Assembly (NCBI GenBank): GCA_947572415.1
Contig: CANPBT010000011.1
Coordinates: forward strand, 1 to 48,236
Direction of reading: 5' to 3'
Origin: an uncultured Clostridia bacterium
Lineage (GTDB): Bacteria > Bacillota > Clostridia > Christensenellales > Borkfalkiaceae
DNA length: 48,236 nt
Shown: piece by piece, positions 40,439 to 47,469 of the stretch
Layout: each line of letters starts with the position of its first letter
Position numbering within the stretch: the stretch's first letter is position 1
Notes under the pieces: generated by a model
Databases searched by the model: none
What the model saw: only the letters and a program-made list of their open reading frames with translations
Told to the model about the DNA's origin: nothing
Translations under genes and position numbers: made by a program

Positions 40439-40600
40439 TTACTTGGTTTCCTTATGTTCGGTATGCTTTTTGCAGAACGGGCAGTACTTTGAAATGGTGA
40501 GCCTGTCCGGGTCGTTACGCTTATTCTTGTAGCTGTCGTAATTTCTGCGCTTGCATTCGGTGCATTCGAAAGTTATTTTAGCCCTTGTTGATGCTTTCAT
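40439..40600 (-). CDS. rpmG: 50S ribosomal protein L33 (zinc-binding form)
   Basis: 53 aa: starts [20 protein letters not shown], has [19 protein letters not shown] near the end, and terminates in TK. Two CxxC pairs make the zinc ribbon of the C+ type L33. GGAG lies 10 nt before the ATG. It is the first gene of the rpmG-secE-nusG unit. No tRNA-Trp gene is present near it. Confidence 0.96.
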   Translation of the reverse strand: MKASTRAKITFECTECKRRNYDSYKNKRNDPDRLTISKYCPFCKKHTEHKETK

Positions 40601-40614
40601 TTTGGAAAACTCCG

Positions 40615-40649
40615 TACAAAAAAATTACACCCCCGTTTTTGGGTGTAAT
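40615..40649 (-). terminator. 5'-terminal hairpin with U-tract in the rpmG leader
   Basis: ATTACACCC and GGGTGTAAT form a 9-bp stem followed on the minus strand by seven T. The promoter's -10 box ends 4 nt before the stem, so the structure occupies the very first 30 nt of the transcript: an unusual place for a terminator, and possibly an attenuator or a 5' protection element. Confidence 0.55.
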
Positions 40650-40652
40650 GGA

Positions 40653-40681
40653 AGTTTAACATATAAAGCCGCGCGTGTCAA
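40653..40681 (-). promoter_or_regulatory. Promoter of rpmG-secE-nusG
   Basis: A perfect TTGACA (40676-40681), a 17-bp spacer and TAAACT (40653-40658) on the minus strand. Confidence 0.8.
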
Positions 40682-40715
40682 CCGTTTTCGTAATTTTTTG
40701 CATTATTTTTTAATA

Positions 40716-40747
40716 AATCCGCGCGCAATGCAAATGCGCGCGGATTT
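40716..40747 (-). terminator. Terminator after thrC
   Basis: AAATCCGCGCGCA and TGCGCGCGGATTT form a 13-bp stem with a 6-nt loop; on the minus strand ATTAAAAAATAATG follows. It lies 10 nt past the thrC stop. Confidence 0.75.
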
Positions 40748-40757
40748 GTATAATCGG

Positions 40758-42245
40758 TTATTTACCTTTAATAAAATCGAGCACTTCCTCGAACAGCTTT
40801 TTTCTGTCCGCCGTTTTCGTGAACCGAGGAGTTTTGTCTCTGAGCTCTTTGAGGCACTTGGGCACCGCCATAGCCGTAGCCGCGTGCAGCCGTTTTATGC
40901 CCTTGAAGCTGTCCTTTACGTCGTTGCCCGTTACGGCGTACAATACGTCCTGCGGGAATTTGTACGGGTTTGCGGTAGAAACGATAACCATTTTCGTTTC
41001 GTCCTTTTTGTTCTTTTCAAACCAGTCGACGGCGACCTTCATTGCGCAGCCGGTGTGCGTATCCATAGTATAGCCCGTATCGACAAACACGTCGTACATC
41101 GCTTCCACGCTCGTTTCTTCGTTGGCATAACCGCCGTCGAATATTTCCGCAATCGCCTTGCGCTCTTCTTCGGTGATTTCATACCTGCCCTCGGTTTTAA
41201 GCTCGTTCATCCGCTTTGCGGTAAGCTTTGCATTTCTGCCCGAAATTTCGAATAACAGCCTTTCGAGGTTTGAAGATACGAGTATATCCATGGAAGGCGA
41301 AGTGGTTTTGTAAAATTCGCGGTGAATATCGTAAACTCCCGTATTAAAGAAGTCGGTAAGCACGTTGTTCAGGTTGGAGGCGCAATGCAGTCTGCGCACG
41401 GGCAAGCCCATTCTCCTGGCGTAGTACGCAGCGAGGATATTTCCGAAATTGCCCGTGGGCACCGTGAAGTCTATTTCCTCGCCCTCCTCAATCTGTCCCG
41501 AGGACAATAAATCGAGGTACGCCGAAAAATAATACGCGACCTGCGGTGCGAGCCTGCCGAAGTTAATCGAATTTGCCGAGGAAAGCATCACATTGTTTCC
41601 CGCAAGTATTTCATTGTATTGTTCGTTCGAGAAAATTTCTTTTACCGCGGTCTGGCAGTCGTCGAAATTGCCTTTGACGGCAACCACGTTGACGTTTTTG
41701 CCCTCCTGAGTGCACATTTGCAGCTTCTGCATTTTGGAAACGCCGTCCGCGGGATAAAAGACCATTATCTTAACGCCGTCAGCGTCCTTGAAGCCTTCGA
41801 GCGCGGCTTTGCCCGTATCGCCCGAGGTTGCGACGAGCACTAAAATTTCCTCGGTTATGCCGCAGATATCGCAGCCCTTTCTCAAAAGGTACGGCAGCAC
41901 GGTGAGCGCCATATCCTTGAACGCGCAGGTGGGGCCGTGAAAAAGCTCGAGGATATACACCCCGTCGTCGAGCCGCACGAGCGGCGCGGGGTCGGGGCCC
42001 TCGAATTTAGCGTAAGCCGCCTCGCACGCGGACAAAAGCTCCTTTTCGTCATATTCGTCAAGGAACTTCATTAAAATTTTAGTGGCGCGTTCGGGGTAGC
42101 TCATACCCAGCATTTCGTCCATTTCTTCCTTTGTTACCTGCGGGAACTTTTCGGGCACGAAAAGCCCGCCGTTTGAAGAAAGCCCCTGTACGATTGCTTT
42201 TGCGCCGGTAACCTTTTCACCGCCGCGCGTGCTGATAAATTTCAT
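40758..42245 (-). CDS. thrC: Threonine synthase
   Basis: PLP enzyme that converts O-phosphohomoserine and water to threonine and phosphate. At 495 aa it fits the long form of threonine synthase found in many Clostridia and Gram-negatives. N-terminal signature: MKFISTRGGEKVTGAKAIVQ and GLSSNGGLFVPE. The PLP lysine is K110 in FHGPTCAFKDMAL. Phosphate-binding ATSGDTGKAALEGF and the later MLSSANSINFGRLAPQ also match. GGAGTG lies about 9 nt before the ATG. I could not find a convincing promoter in the 64-nt gap upstream, which is filled by a terminator hairpin; expression may depend on read-through. Confidence 0.97.
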   Translation of the reverse strand: MKFISTRGGEKVTGAKAIVQGLSSNGGLFVPEKFPQVTKEEMDEMLGMSYPERATKILMKFLDEYDEKELLSACEAAYAKFEGPDPAPLVRLDDGVYILELFHGPTCAFKDMALTVLPYLLRKGCDICGITEEILVLVATSGDTGKAALEGFKDADGVKIMVFYPADGVSKMQKLQMCTQEGKNVNVVAVKGNFDDCQTAVKEIFSNEQYNEILAGNNVMLSSANSINFGRLAPQVAYYFSAYLDLLSSGQIEEGEEIDFTVPTGNFGNILAAYYARRMGLPVRRLHCASNLNNVLTDFFNTGVYDIHREFYKTTSPSMDILVSSNLERLLFEISGRNAKLTAKRMNELKTEGRYEITEEERKAIAEIFDGGYANEETSVEAMYDVFVDTGYTMDTHTGCAMKVAVDWFEKNKKDETKMVIVSTANPYKFPQDVLYAVTGNDVKDSFKGIKRLHAATAMAVPKCLKELRDKTPRFTKTADRKKLFEEVLDFIKGK

Positions 42246-42267
42246 CTTGTCACTCCGAAATAATTAT

Positions 42268-42293
42268 AAAACGGCGCAGTGGTACTGCGCCGT
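42268..42293 (-). terminator. Terminator after the P-loop NTPase gene
   Basis: ACGGCGCAG and CTGCGCCGT pair around a 5-nt loop; TTTATAATTATTT follows on the minus strand. It lies in the short gap before thrC. Confidence 0.7.
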
Positions 42294-42309
42294 CTGTCAA
42301 TGTGCTTTT

Positions 42310-42717
42310 TTATGCAAATTTTGCAACGAAATCGGGCAATTCCTCTTTCGCACAGCTGCAAGTAATGGTTATGGTTATTCCGTTGTCGTTGGAAATCTTT
42401 TCCAGCATATAGAATATGCCCGCAAGGTCTTTAAGCTCTTTGCCGGCGATACGCGCCACGCCGTCTATGTAAATGAACTCGTGGTCGCTGTTGCACGCCG
42501 CAACGCCTTTGACGAACCCGCACATGGCTTCTTCGCCCGCTATAGCCCAGTCCTTTACGTCGATAAAACGAACTTCGCGCGCAAGGTCGTACATATAACG
42601 TTTGGTATCGGTGATAAACACGCTCAATCCCTTTGCGCTCTGCGCGTCTGCGTTAGCCGCCTCTATAAGCTTTTTGGTCTTCCCTGCGCCCTTGGGGCCG
42701 TATATTAATTTGATCAT
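42310..42717 (-). CDS. Small P-loop NTPase of unknown function (135 aa)
   Basis: Starts at ATG 42715-42717 with AGGAGG 7 nt upstream; the open frame extends 57 nt further but without support. Walker A is GPKGAGKT (residues 7-14) and a Walker B-like HEFIYIDG lies at about 78-85. A Thr/Ser-rich strand near the C-terminus (GITITITCSCAKEELP) could be a sensor. Similar short clostridial ATPases are often mislabelled as PilT-type twitching proteins (from memory); at 135 aa it is far too small for PilT and no pilus genes are nearby. Function unknown. Single-gene unit. Confidence 0.75.
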   Translation of the reverse strand: MIKLIYGPKGAGKTKKLIEAANADAQSAKGLSVFITDTKRYMYDLAREVRFIDVKDWAIAGEEAMCGFVKGVAACNSDHEFIYIDGVARIAGKELKDLAGIFYMLEKISNDNGITITITCSCAKEELPDFVAKFA

Positions 42718-42745
42718 TGAAAGTCCTCCTATATTCTGTAATACT

Positions 42746-42774
42746 ATTCTATCAAGAAAATAAAAGAATTTCAA
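42746..42774 (-). promoter_or_regulatory. Promoter of the P-loop NTPase gene
   Basis: TTGAAA (42769-42774), a 17-bp spacer and TAGAAT (42746-42751) on the minus strand. Confidence 0.65.
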
Positions 42775-42808
42775 TACCTTTTCGAAAATTTCTTTAAAAA
42801 TTTATAAA

Positions 42809-44011
42809 TTATTCGCATTCGCGGGCAAATTCGGCGATTTTATCCAGCCCTTCGCACAAATCCTTTTCGGATAGCGCGTACGAAATACGAATTGCGTCGT
42901 CCTCGCCGAAGCATACGCCGGGGGTCGCCGCGACTTTTTTGTGCGTAAGCAGCAAATCGGCGACGTCCATACTGCCGCGTATCCTTTTGCCCTCGTAATA
43001 CTTGCCGTAAAGGTTATCGCAAAGAAGCATTACATAGAACGCGCCGTCGGGCTTTACGTAGTCGAGCCCCAAAGGCTTCATGGCTTCCAACTTTTCAAGC
43101 ATTATTTCGCGACGTTTGCCGAACGCCTTTATCATATCGCGCATAGGCTTGTCGTCGCCGGTCAACGCGGCGATAGTCGCGTACTGCGTCATTGTGTTCA
43201 CGTTCGAGGTGGAGTGGCTCTGGAAAGAGGATATCGCCTTAGCCACGTTTTCGGGGGCGGCAAGATAACCCAGACGCCAGCCCGTCATCGCGTAGGATTT
43301 GGATACGCCGTTTATGACGATAGTCTGCTCCTTCATGCGGGGCGAGCACGCCGCAATCGAAAAGTGCGTTTCCCCTCCGTAGATAAGCTTTTCGTAAATT
43401 TCGTCGGAAAGCACGGTAAGGTTATATTCCTCGCAAACCTCGGCGATTTTGCGAATTTCGTCCTCGGTATACACCGCGCCCGTGGGGTTGCAGGGACTGT
43501 TGAAAATGAGCATTTTCGTTTTGGGCGTAATCATATTTTCAATCTGCGCCGCAGTAACCTTATAGCCGTGACGGGCTTTTGCCATAACAAAAACGGGCAC
43601 GCCGCCGCAGGACTTGACGACTTCGGGATAAGTAAGCCAGTAGGGCTTGGGGATAAGCACCTCGTCGCCGGGGTTGATTGTTGCGAATATCGCGTTGAAA
43701 ATAGAGTGCTTCGCGCCGTTTGAAATTATAATCTGCGAGGGGTCGTATTCGAGATTGTTGTCTTTTTTAAGTTTTTTGACGATAGCTTTTTTGAGTTTGG
43801 GGAGCCCCGAAGCCGCGACGTATTTTGTATAGCCCGCGTCCAGCGCGTCCTTCGCCGCCTGAACTATGTGGGCGGGGGTGTCGAAGTCGGGTTCGCCTAC
43901 GCCGAAATTGATTACGCGTTCGCCCGCGGCTTTCAGCTCGTTCGCCTTTGCCGAAATGGCGAGCGTCATTGAGGGCGCTATTGAGGAAACTCTTTCTGAT
44001 AAATTAATCAT
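42809..44011 (-). CDS. Class I/II aminotransferase, probably aspartate aminotransferase
   Basis: PLP enzyme of fold type I, 400 aa, subgroup I-gamma-like. Motifs: INLSERVSSIAPSMTLAISA, VINFGVGEPDFDTP, the cofactor region NSPCNPTGAVY, LSDEIYEKLIYGG, and the Schiff-base lysine K238 in NGVSKSYAMTGWRLGYLA. These match clostridial and Bacillus AspB-type aspartate transaminases, which also supply the aspartate used by nadB and threonine synthesis; other substrates, for example aromatic or prephenate, are possible. Start set at ATG 44009-44011 with GGGAG 9 nt upstream. It has its own promoter; no clear strong terminator follows. Confidence 0.93.
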   Translation of the reverse strand: MINLSERVSSIAPSMTLAISAKANELKAAGERVINFGVGEPDFDTPAHIVQAAKDALDAGYTKYVAASGLPKLKKAIVKKLKKDNNLEYDPSQIIISNGAKHSIFNAIFATINPGDEVLIPKPYWLTYPEVVKSCGGVPVFVMAKARHGYKVTAAQIENMITPKTKMLIFNSPCNPTGAVYTEDEIRKIAEVCEEYNLTVLSDEIYEKLIYGGETHFSIAACSPRMKEQTIVINGVSKSYAMTGWRLGYLAAPENVAKAISSFQSHSTSNVNTMTQYATIAALTGDDKPMRDMIKAFGKRREIMLEKLEAMKPLGLDYVKPDGAFYVMLLCDNLYGKYYEGKRIRGSMDVADLLLTHKKVAATPGVCFGEDDAIRISYALSEKDLCEGLDKIAEFARECE

Positions 44012-44041
44012 AAATACTTCTCCCGTATAAGGTTTGGAATA

Positions 44042-44070
44042 ATTATACATTAATTTCCGCGTATTTGCAA
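44042..44070 (-). promoter_or_regulatory. Promoter of the aminotransferase gene
   Basis: TTGCAA (44065-44070), a 17-bp spacer and a perfect TATAAT (44042-44047) on the minus strand. Confidence 0.7.
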
Positions 44071-44142
44071 ATATATGAATACACTTTATCCGCCCAGCGA
44101 CATTTTGTTATTTAAAAATAGTATTTGAAAATTCTTAATTAT

Positions 44143-44266
44143 GGCTTCCCCTTTGGGGAAGCTCCGCGCAGCCTGCATAGCGGTGATGAGGTAAATAATT
44201 TTCATCCTCATCCGTCTTATTCTCGCCACGCTACGAATAAGTCACCTTCCCCTACTTGGGGAAGGC
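44143..44266. repeat. MITE-like palindromic element of three hairpins
   Basis: About 124 nt in the 370-nt gap between the aminotransferase and protease genes. The left end is a hairpin (GCTTCCCC/GGGGAAGC), the centre GATGAGG/CCTCATC, and the right end CCTTCCCC/GGGGAAGG. The two ends are inverted versions of one another. Elements of this style, with GATGAGGT and GGGGAAGG, are common dispersed repeats in gut Firmicutes (from memory). No coding content is credible: the open frame across it reads the repeat itself. Confidence 0.65.
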
Positions 44267-44345
44267 TTTATTGCAGTAAAAAAATTTTAGGCCATTTTAC
44301 GGAAGAACATTTAAAAGAAATTAAGCAAATTTTAAAATTCGAAAA

Positions 44346-44377
44346 ATAAAAAGCTCCCCCCTATCAAGAGGGAAGCA
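44346..44377 (-). terminator. Terminator after the subtilisin-LRR gene
   Basis: GCTTCCCTC pairs with GGGGGGAGC (one mismatch or wobble), followed on the minus strand by TTTTTATTTTTC. It is 5 nt past the stop codon. Confidence 0.8.
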
Positions 44378-44381
44378 TTTT

Positions 44382-46511
44382 TTATAAGCAAACGAATTTA
44401 TCGGCATATCCACTCACCGAAGAAATATAAGTGCTCAATAAATTATAAGAAACGTATAGTTTTAAACTGCTTGCCGTATTGTCGAAACAGCTACTGCCTA
44501 TATCCGCAGCTCTGTATGTATTTTTAAAAACTACTTTATTCAGATTTGTACAGCTGTTAAACGCACTGATACAGAGCGTAGATAAATTTTTCGGCAATTC
44601 AATCTGCGTAAGACTGCTACACCCTCCGAAGGCGGCAACTTCGATTACATTCAGCTCGGAATCATCGGAAAAAATAATGCTTTTCAAATTTTTACAATCG
44701 ATAAAAGCGGCACAGTCGATTTTAGTAACCGAATCAGGAAAAACAACCTCCGTCAAATTCTTACATTCGCCAAACGCCGACACCCCTATTGTTCGTAATG
44801 TGCTAATGTTTGAAAATTTCAGGCTTTTAATGTTTTCACACCTTAAAAATGCGTTTTGTGCAATAGAAACAACCTTTTTCCCGATTATTTTTTCGGGAAT
44901 AATCAATCTTTCGGGCATTTCGCCCTCTACCCCCGTAATCTTTAACGAATCAGTAGTAACATTTTCTGTCTTAAAGGTTGTTCCGCGTAAAGCCAACACG
45001 CTGTCGTAAGCGTTTAATTTTTTTACCGTATGAGTTGCACCGTCATAAGACATACTTATTTCGTCGGCGTAATTTAAAATCAGCTCTTTTAACTCTTTAC
45101 CGTTTAACCCCGAATTAATTGAAAGCAATAACGCGGCAACACCGGTAACAATCGGCGCAGCCATAGAAGTACCCGTCATATAATGATAGCCTTTGCTTAC
45201 ATGATTTTTTTTAGTTTCTTTGTCAGAGTCACTTGTAAGTTCCCAATCAAACTTAGAACATATATTATCGCAAACGGTTGTCGAAAATGTACTAAATATA
45301 TTTACGCCCGGGGCGTAGATATCAACGCCATTACCGTAATTAGAACCTATGTCTTTTTTAAAAACTTCCCAACGTCTTCCTTCGCTATCCAGCGCACCAA
45401 CTACGAGCATATTATGTTTATCACTGCTTACAGGAAAAGTACATCCCGAACTGTTGAATTGCTTATTTTGATTCCCCGCGGACGCTACCAATAAACCGTT
45501 ATAATTGTACAAAATCCATTCAAAAGAATTCAAATCTGTTGCATAATCTTTATTATTGAATTCTTTCTCATAATTTTCTATGCTGCTGCTTAGGTTCAAA
45601 ACCGGTATTCTTTCAGCGATTGCATATGCTATCGCTTTAACAAGGTTAGAAGCAAAATACATATCGCCAGCTAATTGCAACGACACCAACTCGACTTCTT
45701 CATTCACCCCTTCAATACCCAGAATTTCATTTTCTTTGGCGCCCACTAAACCCGCAACGTGAGTGCCATGCCCCACCTCGTCAATGTATTTATCTTTATT
45801 AATAAAATAACTACATCCTAGCGTTTTACTGATATTGTTTTGCAAACTCGCGTGAGCACTATCAATTCCCGAATCAATAATGCCTACTTTAACAGAAGCG
45901 GAGCCCTTCGTCATTTCCTTCGCATTTTTGAGTCGTATGCTTTTTTGCCACCAATCCTTATTAATCGTTTCATCGCTGACAACTTCGCTTAAATAAGTTG
46001 AAGTACCGACACAACTTTCTTCAACAGTCGTACTTTCATTTTCCAAAATAAAATCAGGCTCGGCGCAAAAAATATCCGCGCGCCTTTCAAAAGTATGTAC
46101 CGCATTCAATACGTTTTGTTTACCCGCGTATTTTAGCGTAAGGCGCAAAACGGTTTTAAACGATTCGCGATTAAACAGCCTGTTTTCCTCTTCGCTCCCC
46201 GCGCTTTGTCTCCGCAACATGTCCTTTATACTCTGAGTCAAATCTTCCACTGCCGAAATTTCCGCTTCGGGGAAGTCCTTTGCGGAATAAGTTTTAAAGT
46301 TATCCGCCCCGTCGTCCATAATGACGATAACCTTATCTTCCGCAAAGCTATCGTCAATCGTCGCCGCGCAAAGCTTCTTTTCCTCTTTTTCGGCGGCGTC
46401 CGCATATGAATTAAAACTCGCACCCGTAGAAAACAAAATAGCTACGGCAAGCAGTAAAGATAAAATAACACTTAAATATTTAAACTTCGATTTAATTAAA
46501 AATTTTTTCAT
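44382..46511 (-). CDS. Secreted subtilisin-like serine protease (S8) with C-terminal BspA-like leucine-rich repeats (709 aa)
   Basis: A signal peptide (about residues 1-38) and a propeptide-like region (to about 195) lead to the S8 catalytic domain. The triad is complete: D213 (VGIIDSGID), H248 (VGHGTHVAGL) and S449 (TGTSMAAP), with oxyanion N347 (ASAGNQN). Residues about 517-690 are LRR_5/BspA-type repeats (AFLRCENIKSLKF, AFGECKNLTEVVFPDSVTKI, AFNSCTNLNKVVF). No cell-wall anchor is seen, so it may be secreted or held by the repeats. AGAGGAAAA serves as ribosome binding site. It lies 18 nt after a lipoprotein gene and is probably cotranscribed with it. Confidence 0.92.
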   Translation of the reverse strand: MKKFLIKSKFKYLSVILSLLLAVAILFSTGASFNSYADAAEKEEKKLCAATIDDSFAEDKVIVIMDDGADNFKTYSAKDFPEAEISAVEDLTQSIKDMLRRQSAGSEEENRLFNRESFKTVLRLTLKYAGKQNVLNAVHTFERRADIFCAEPDFILENESTTVEESCVGTSTYLSEVVSDETINKDWWQKSIRLKNAKEMTKGSASVKVGIIDSGIDSAHASLQNNISKTLGCSYFINKDKYIDEVGHGTHVAGLVGAKENEILGIEGVNEEVELVSLQLAGDMYFASNLVKAIAYAIAERIPVLNLSSSIENYEKEFNNKDYATDLNSFEWILYNYNGLLVASAGNQNKQFNSSGCTFPVSSDKHNMLVVGALDSEGRRWEVFKKDIGSNYGNGVDIYAPGVNIFSTFSTTVCDNICSKFDWELTSDSDKETKKNHVSKGYHYMTGTSMAAPIVTGVAALLLSINSGLNGKELKELILNYADEISMSYDGATHTVKKLNAYDSVLALRGTTFKTENVTTDSLKITGVEGEMPERLIIPEKIIGKKVVSIAQNAFLRCENIKSLKFSNISTLRTIGVSAFGECKNLTEVVFPDSVTKIDCAAFIDCKNLKSIIFSDDSELNVIEVAAFGGCSSLTQIELPKNLSTLCISAFNSCTNLNKVVFKNTYRAADIGSSCFDNTASSLKLYVSYNLLSTYISSVSGYADKFVCL

Positions 46512-46529
46512 ATGTTTTTCCTCTTAAAT

Positions 46530-47339
46530 TTATTTTTCAAACGGCACCCATATATGCATATAAGGCATAGACTGGTCATATATGTTAAAATGCTGTCCGT
46601 CATGAATTTTTATTGCGATTTTGCCGTTATATTCTCCGTAATAATCAACACTAATATGTAAATCATTTCTATCATTTATGAAGTCTATATCCTGCAATAA
46701 ATAGTCGTGGACTATTTTATCATTAATTCCCTGCCCACCCAAAGGCTCTTCCGAATATTTGAATTCAAATTCGCCGTCTTGCGGCCATAAGCCGAACTCG
46801 CATGCTTTTTCCAACTTGTAAAACGCTCCGTATGACTTTTTGGGCGCAGGTACCTCTTTTATTTCTTTACTTTCACGCCATACCCGAACGTGATATAAGA
46901 AATATGTACCTATCCCAGGAACATAGTTATCCGCATCTAATCCATAACCGCTATTAGCTACCATATCGTTAAAAGAAGTGGAATAAATGTTATCTCTTAT
47001 CAATACGACAACGCTGTCGCCGCTATATCTTCCGTAATTTTTTACTTCTATATCGTCGCTCGCCACTGCGTGCGTTTTTTTATAGTCGTGCAGTATTTTC
47101 ATTTTCCGCACTTCGTCAAGCGGAGTAAACTTTTCGTTATCCCAACGATTTTCCACAACGTAATTTGCTTCATCTATACTTATATAACACTTTGCATACG
47201 CTTCGCGCACGGTGTAAAATTCGCCGTACACCGTCACCGTTTCAACAGGCGGCTCTTCTTGTTTTTTGCACGCGCCCAGCACGCAAGTGCTCAAAGCAAT
47301 TATCGTTGATAAACCTATGCTCATTAACAGCTTTTTCAT
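46530..47339 (-). CDS. Putative lipoprotein of unknown function, copy 1 (269 aa)
   Basis: Lipoprotein signal peptide (MKKLLMSIGLSTIIALST) with lipobox LGAC, then KKQEEPPVETV. The mature part has two halves that resemble each other: YGEFYTVREAYAKCYIS with KILHDYKKTH and NYGRYSGDSVVVLIRDN, and YGAFYKLEKACEFGLWPQ with KIVHDYLLQD and YYGEYNGKIAIKIHDG. So it probably arose by internal duplication of a domain of about 110 residues. Family unknown. GGGAGG lies 6 nt before the ATG. It is closely paralogous to the next gene upstream (47470 onward). It precedes the protease and could be its partner or inhibitor; that is inference. Confidence 0.8.
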   Translation of the reverse strand: MKKLLMSIGLSTIIALSTCVLGACKKQEEPPVETVTVYGEFYTVREAYAKCYISIDEANYVVENRWDNEKFTPLDEVRKMKILHDYKKTHAVASDDIEVKNYGRYSGDSVVVLIRDNIYSTSFNDMVANSGYGLDADNYVPGIGTYFLYHVRVWRESKEIKEVPAPKKSYGAFYKLEKACEFGLWPQDGEFEFKYSEEPLGGQGINDKIVHDYLLQDIDFINDRNDLHISVDYYGEYNGKIAIKIHDGQHFNIYDQSMPYMHIWVPFEK

Positions 47340-47360
47340 AATATCCCTCCCATTGTCTAC

Positions 47361-47389
47361 AATATAATCAATTAAATCTATTATTTCAA
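47361..47389 (-). promoter_or_regulatory. Promoter of the lipoprotein-protease pair
   Basis: TTGAAA (47384-47389), a 17-bp spacer and TATATT (47361-47366) on the minus strand. It overlaps the stop of the remnant ORF just upstream. Confidence 0.6.
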
Positions 47390-47454
47390 GATAATAATAA
47401 AGCGAATAAAACGCTTAATTTTTTAAAATTAGTTTGCCTTTTTAAATTTTTCAT
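47386..47454 (-). pseudogene. Remnant of a second subtilisin gene: signal-peptide fragment of 22 codons
   Basis: Begins with ATG preceded by GAGAGGAAAAACAA, the same leader as the intact protease (AAGAGGAAAAACAT). It encodes MKNLKRQTNFKKLSV, then a short hydrophobic stretch, and stops. The intact protease begins MKKFLIKSKFKYLSV, with a similar hydrophobic stretch. It also sits directly after a copy of the same lipoprotein gene. The best reading is a duplicated lipoprotein-protease pair in which the protease body was lost. Confidence 0.65.
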
Positions 47455-47469
47455 TTGTTTTTCCTCTCT

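Noticed and set aside
35955..40600. Contig misassembly as the cause of the split ribosomal cluster
   Set aside because: Junctions carry coherent promoters, terminators and leaders for each segment, so a natural arrangement is more likely; only read data could settle it.
40601..40760. tRNA-Trp or another tRNA near rpmG-secE
   Set aside because: No cloverleaf or T-loop GGTTCGAAT-like sequence is seen; the stems present are terminators.
42246..42310. Promoter for thrC from TTGACA at 42296-42301 with TATAAT near 42264
   Set aside because: The spacer would be 26 bp and is filled by a terminator hairpin; not functional as a standard promoter.
44125..44349. 74-codon plus-strand open frame across the palindromic element
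   Set aside because: Most of it translates the repeat's hairpins. The C-terminal part (FTEEHLKEIKQIL) looks protein-like but is too short to call a gene fragment.
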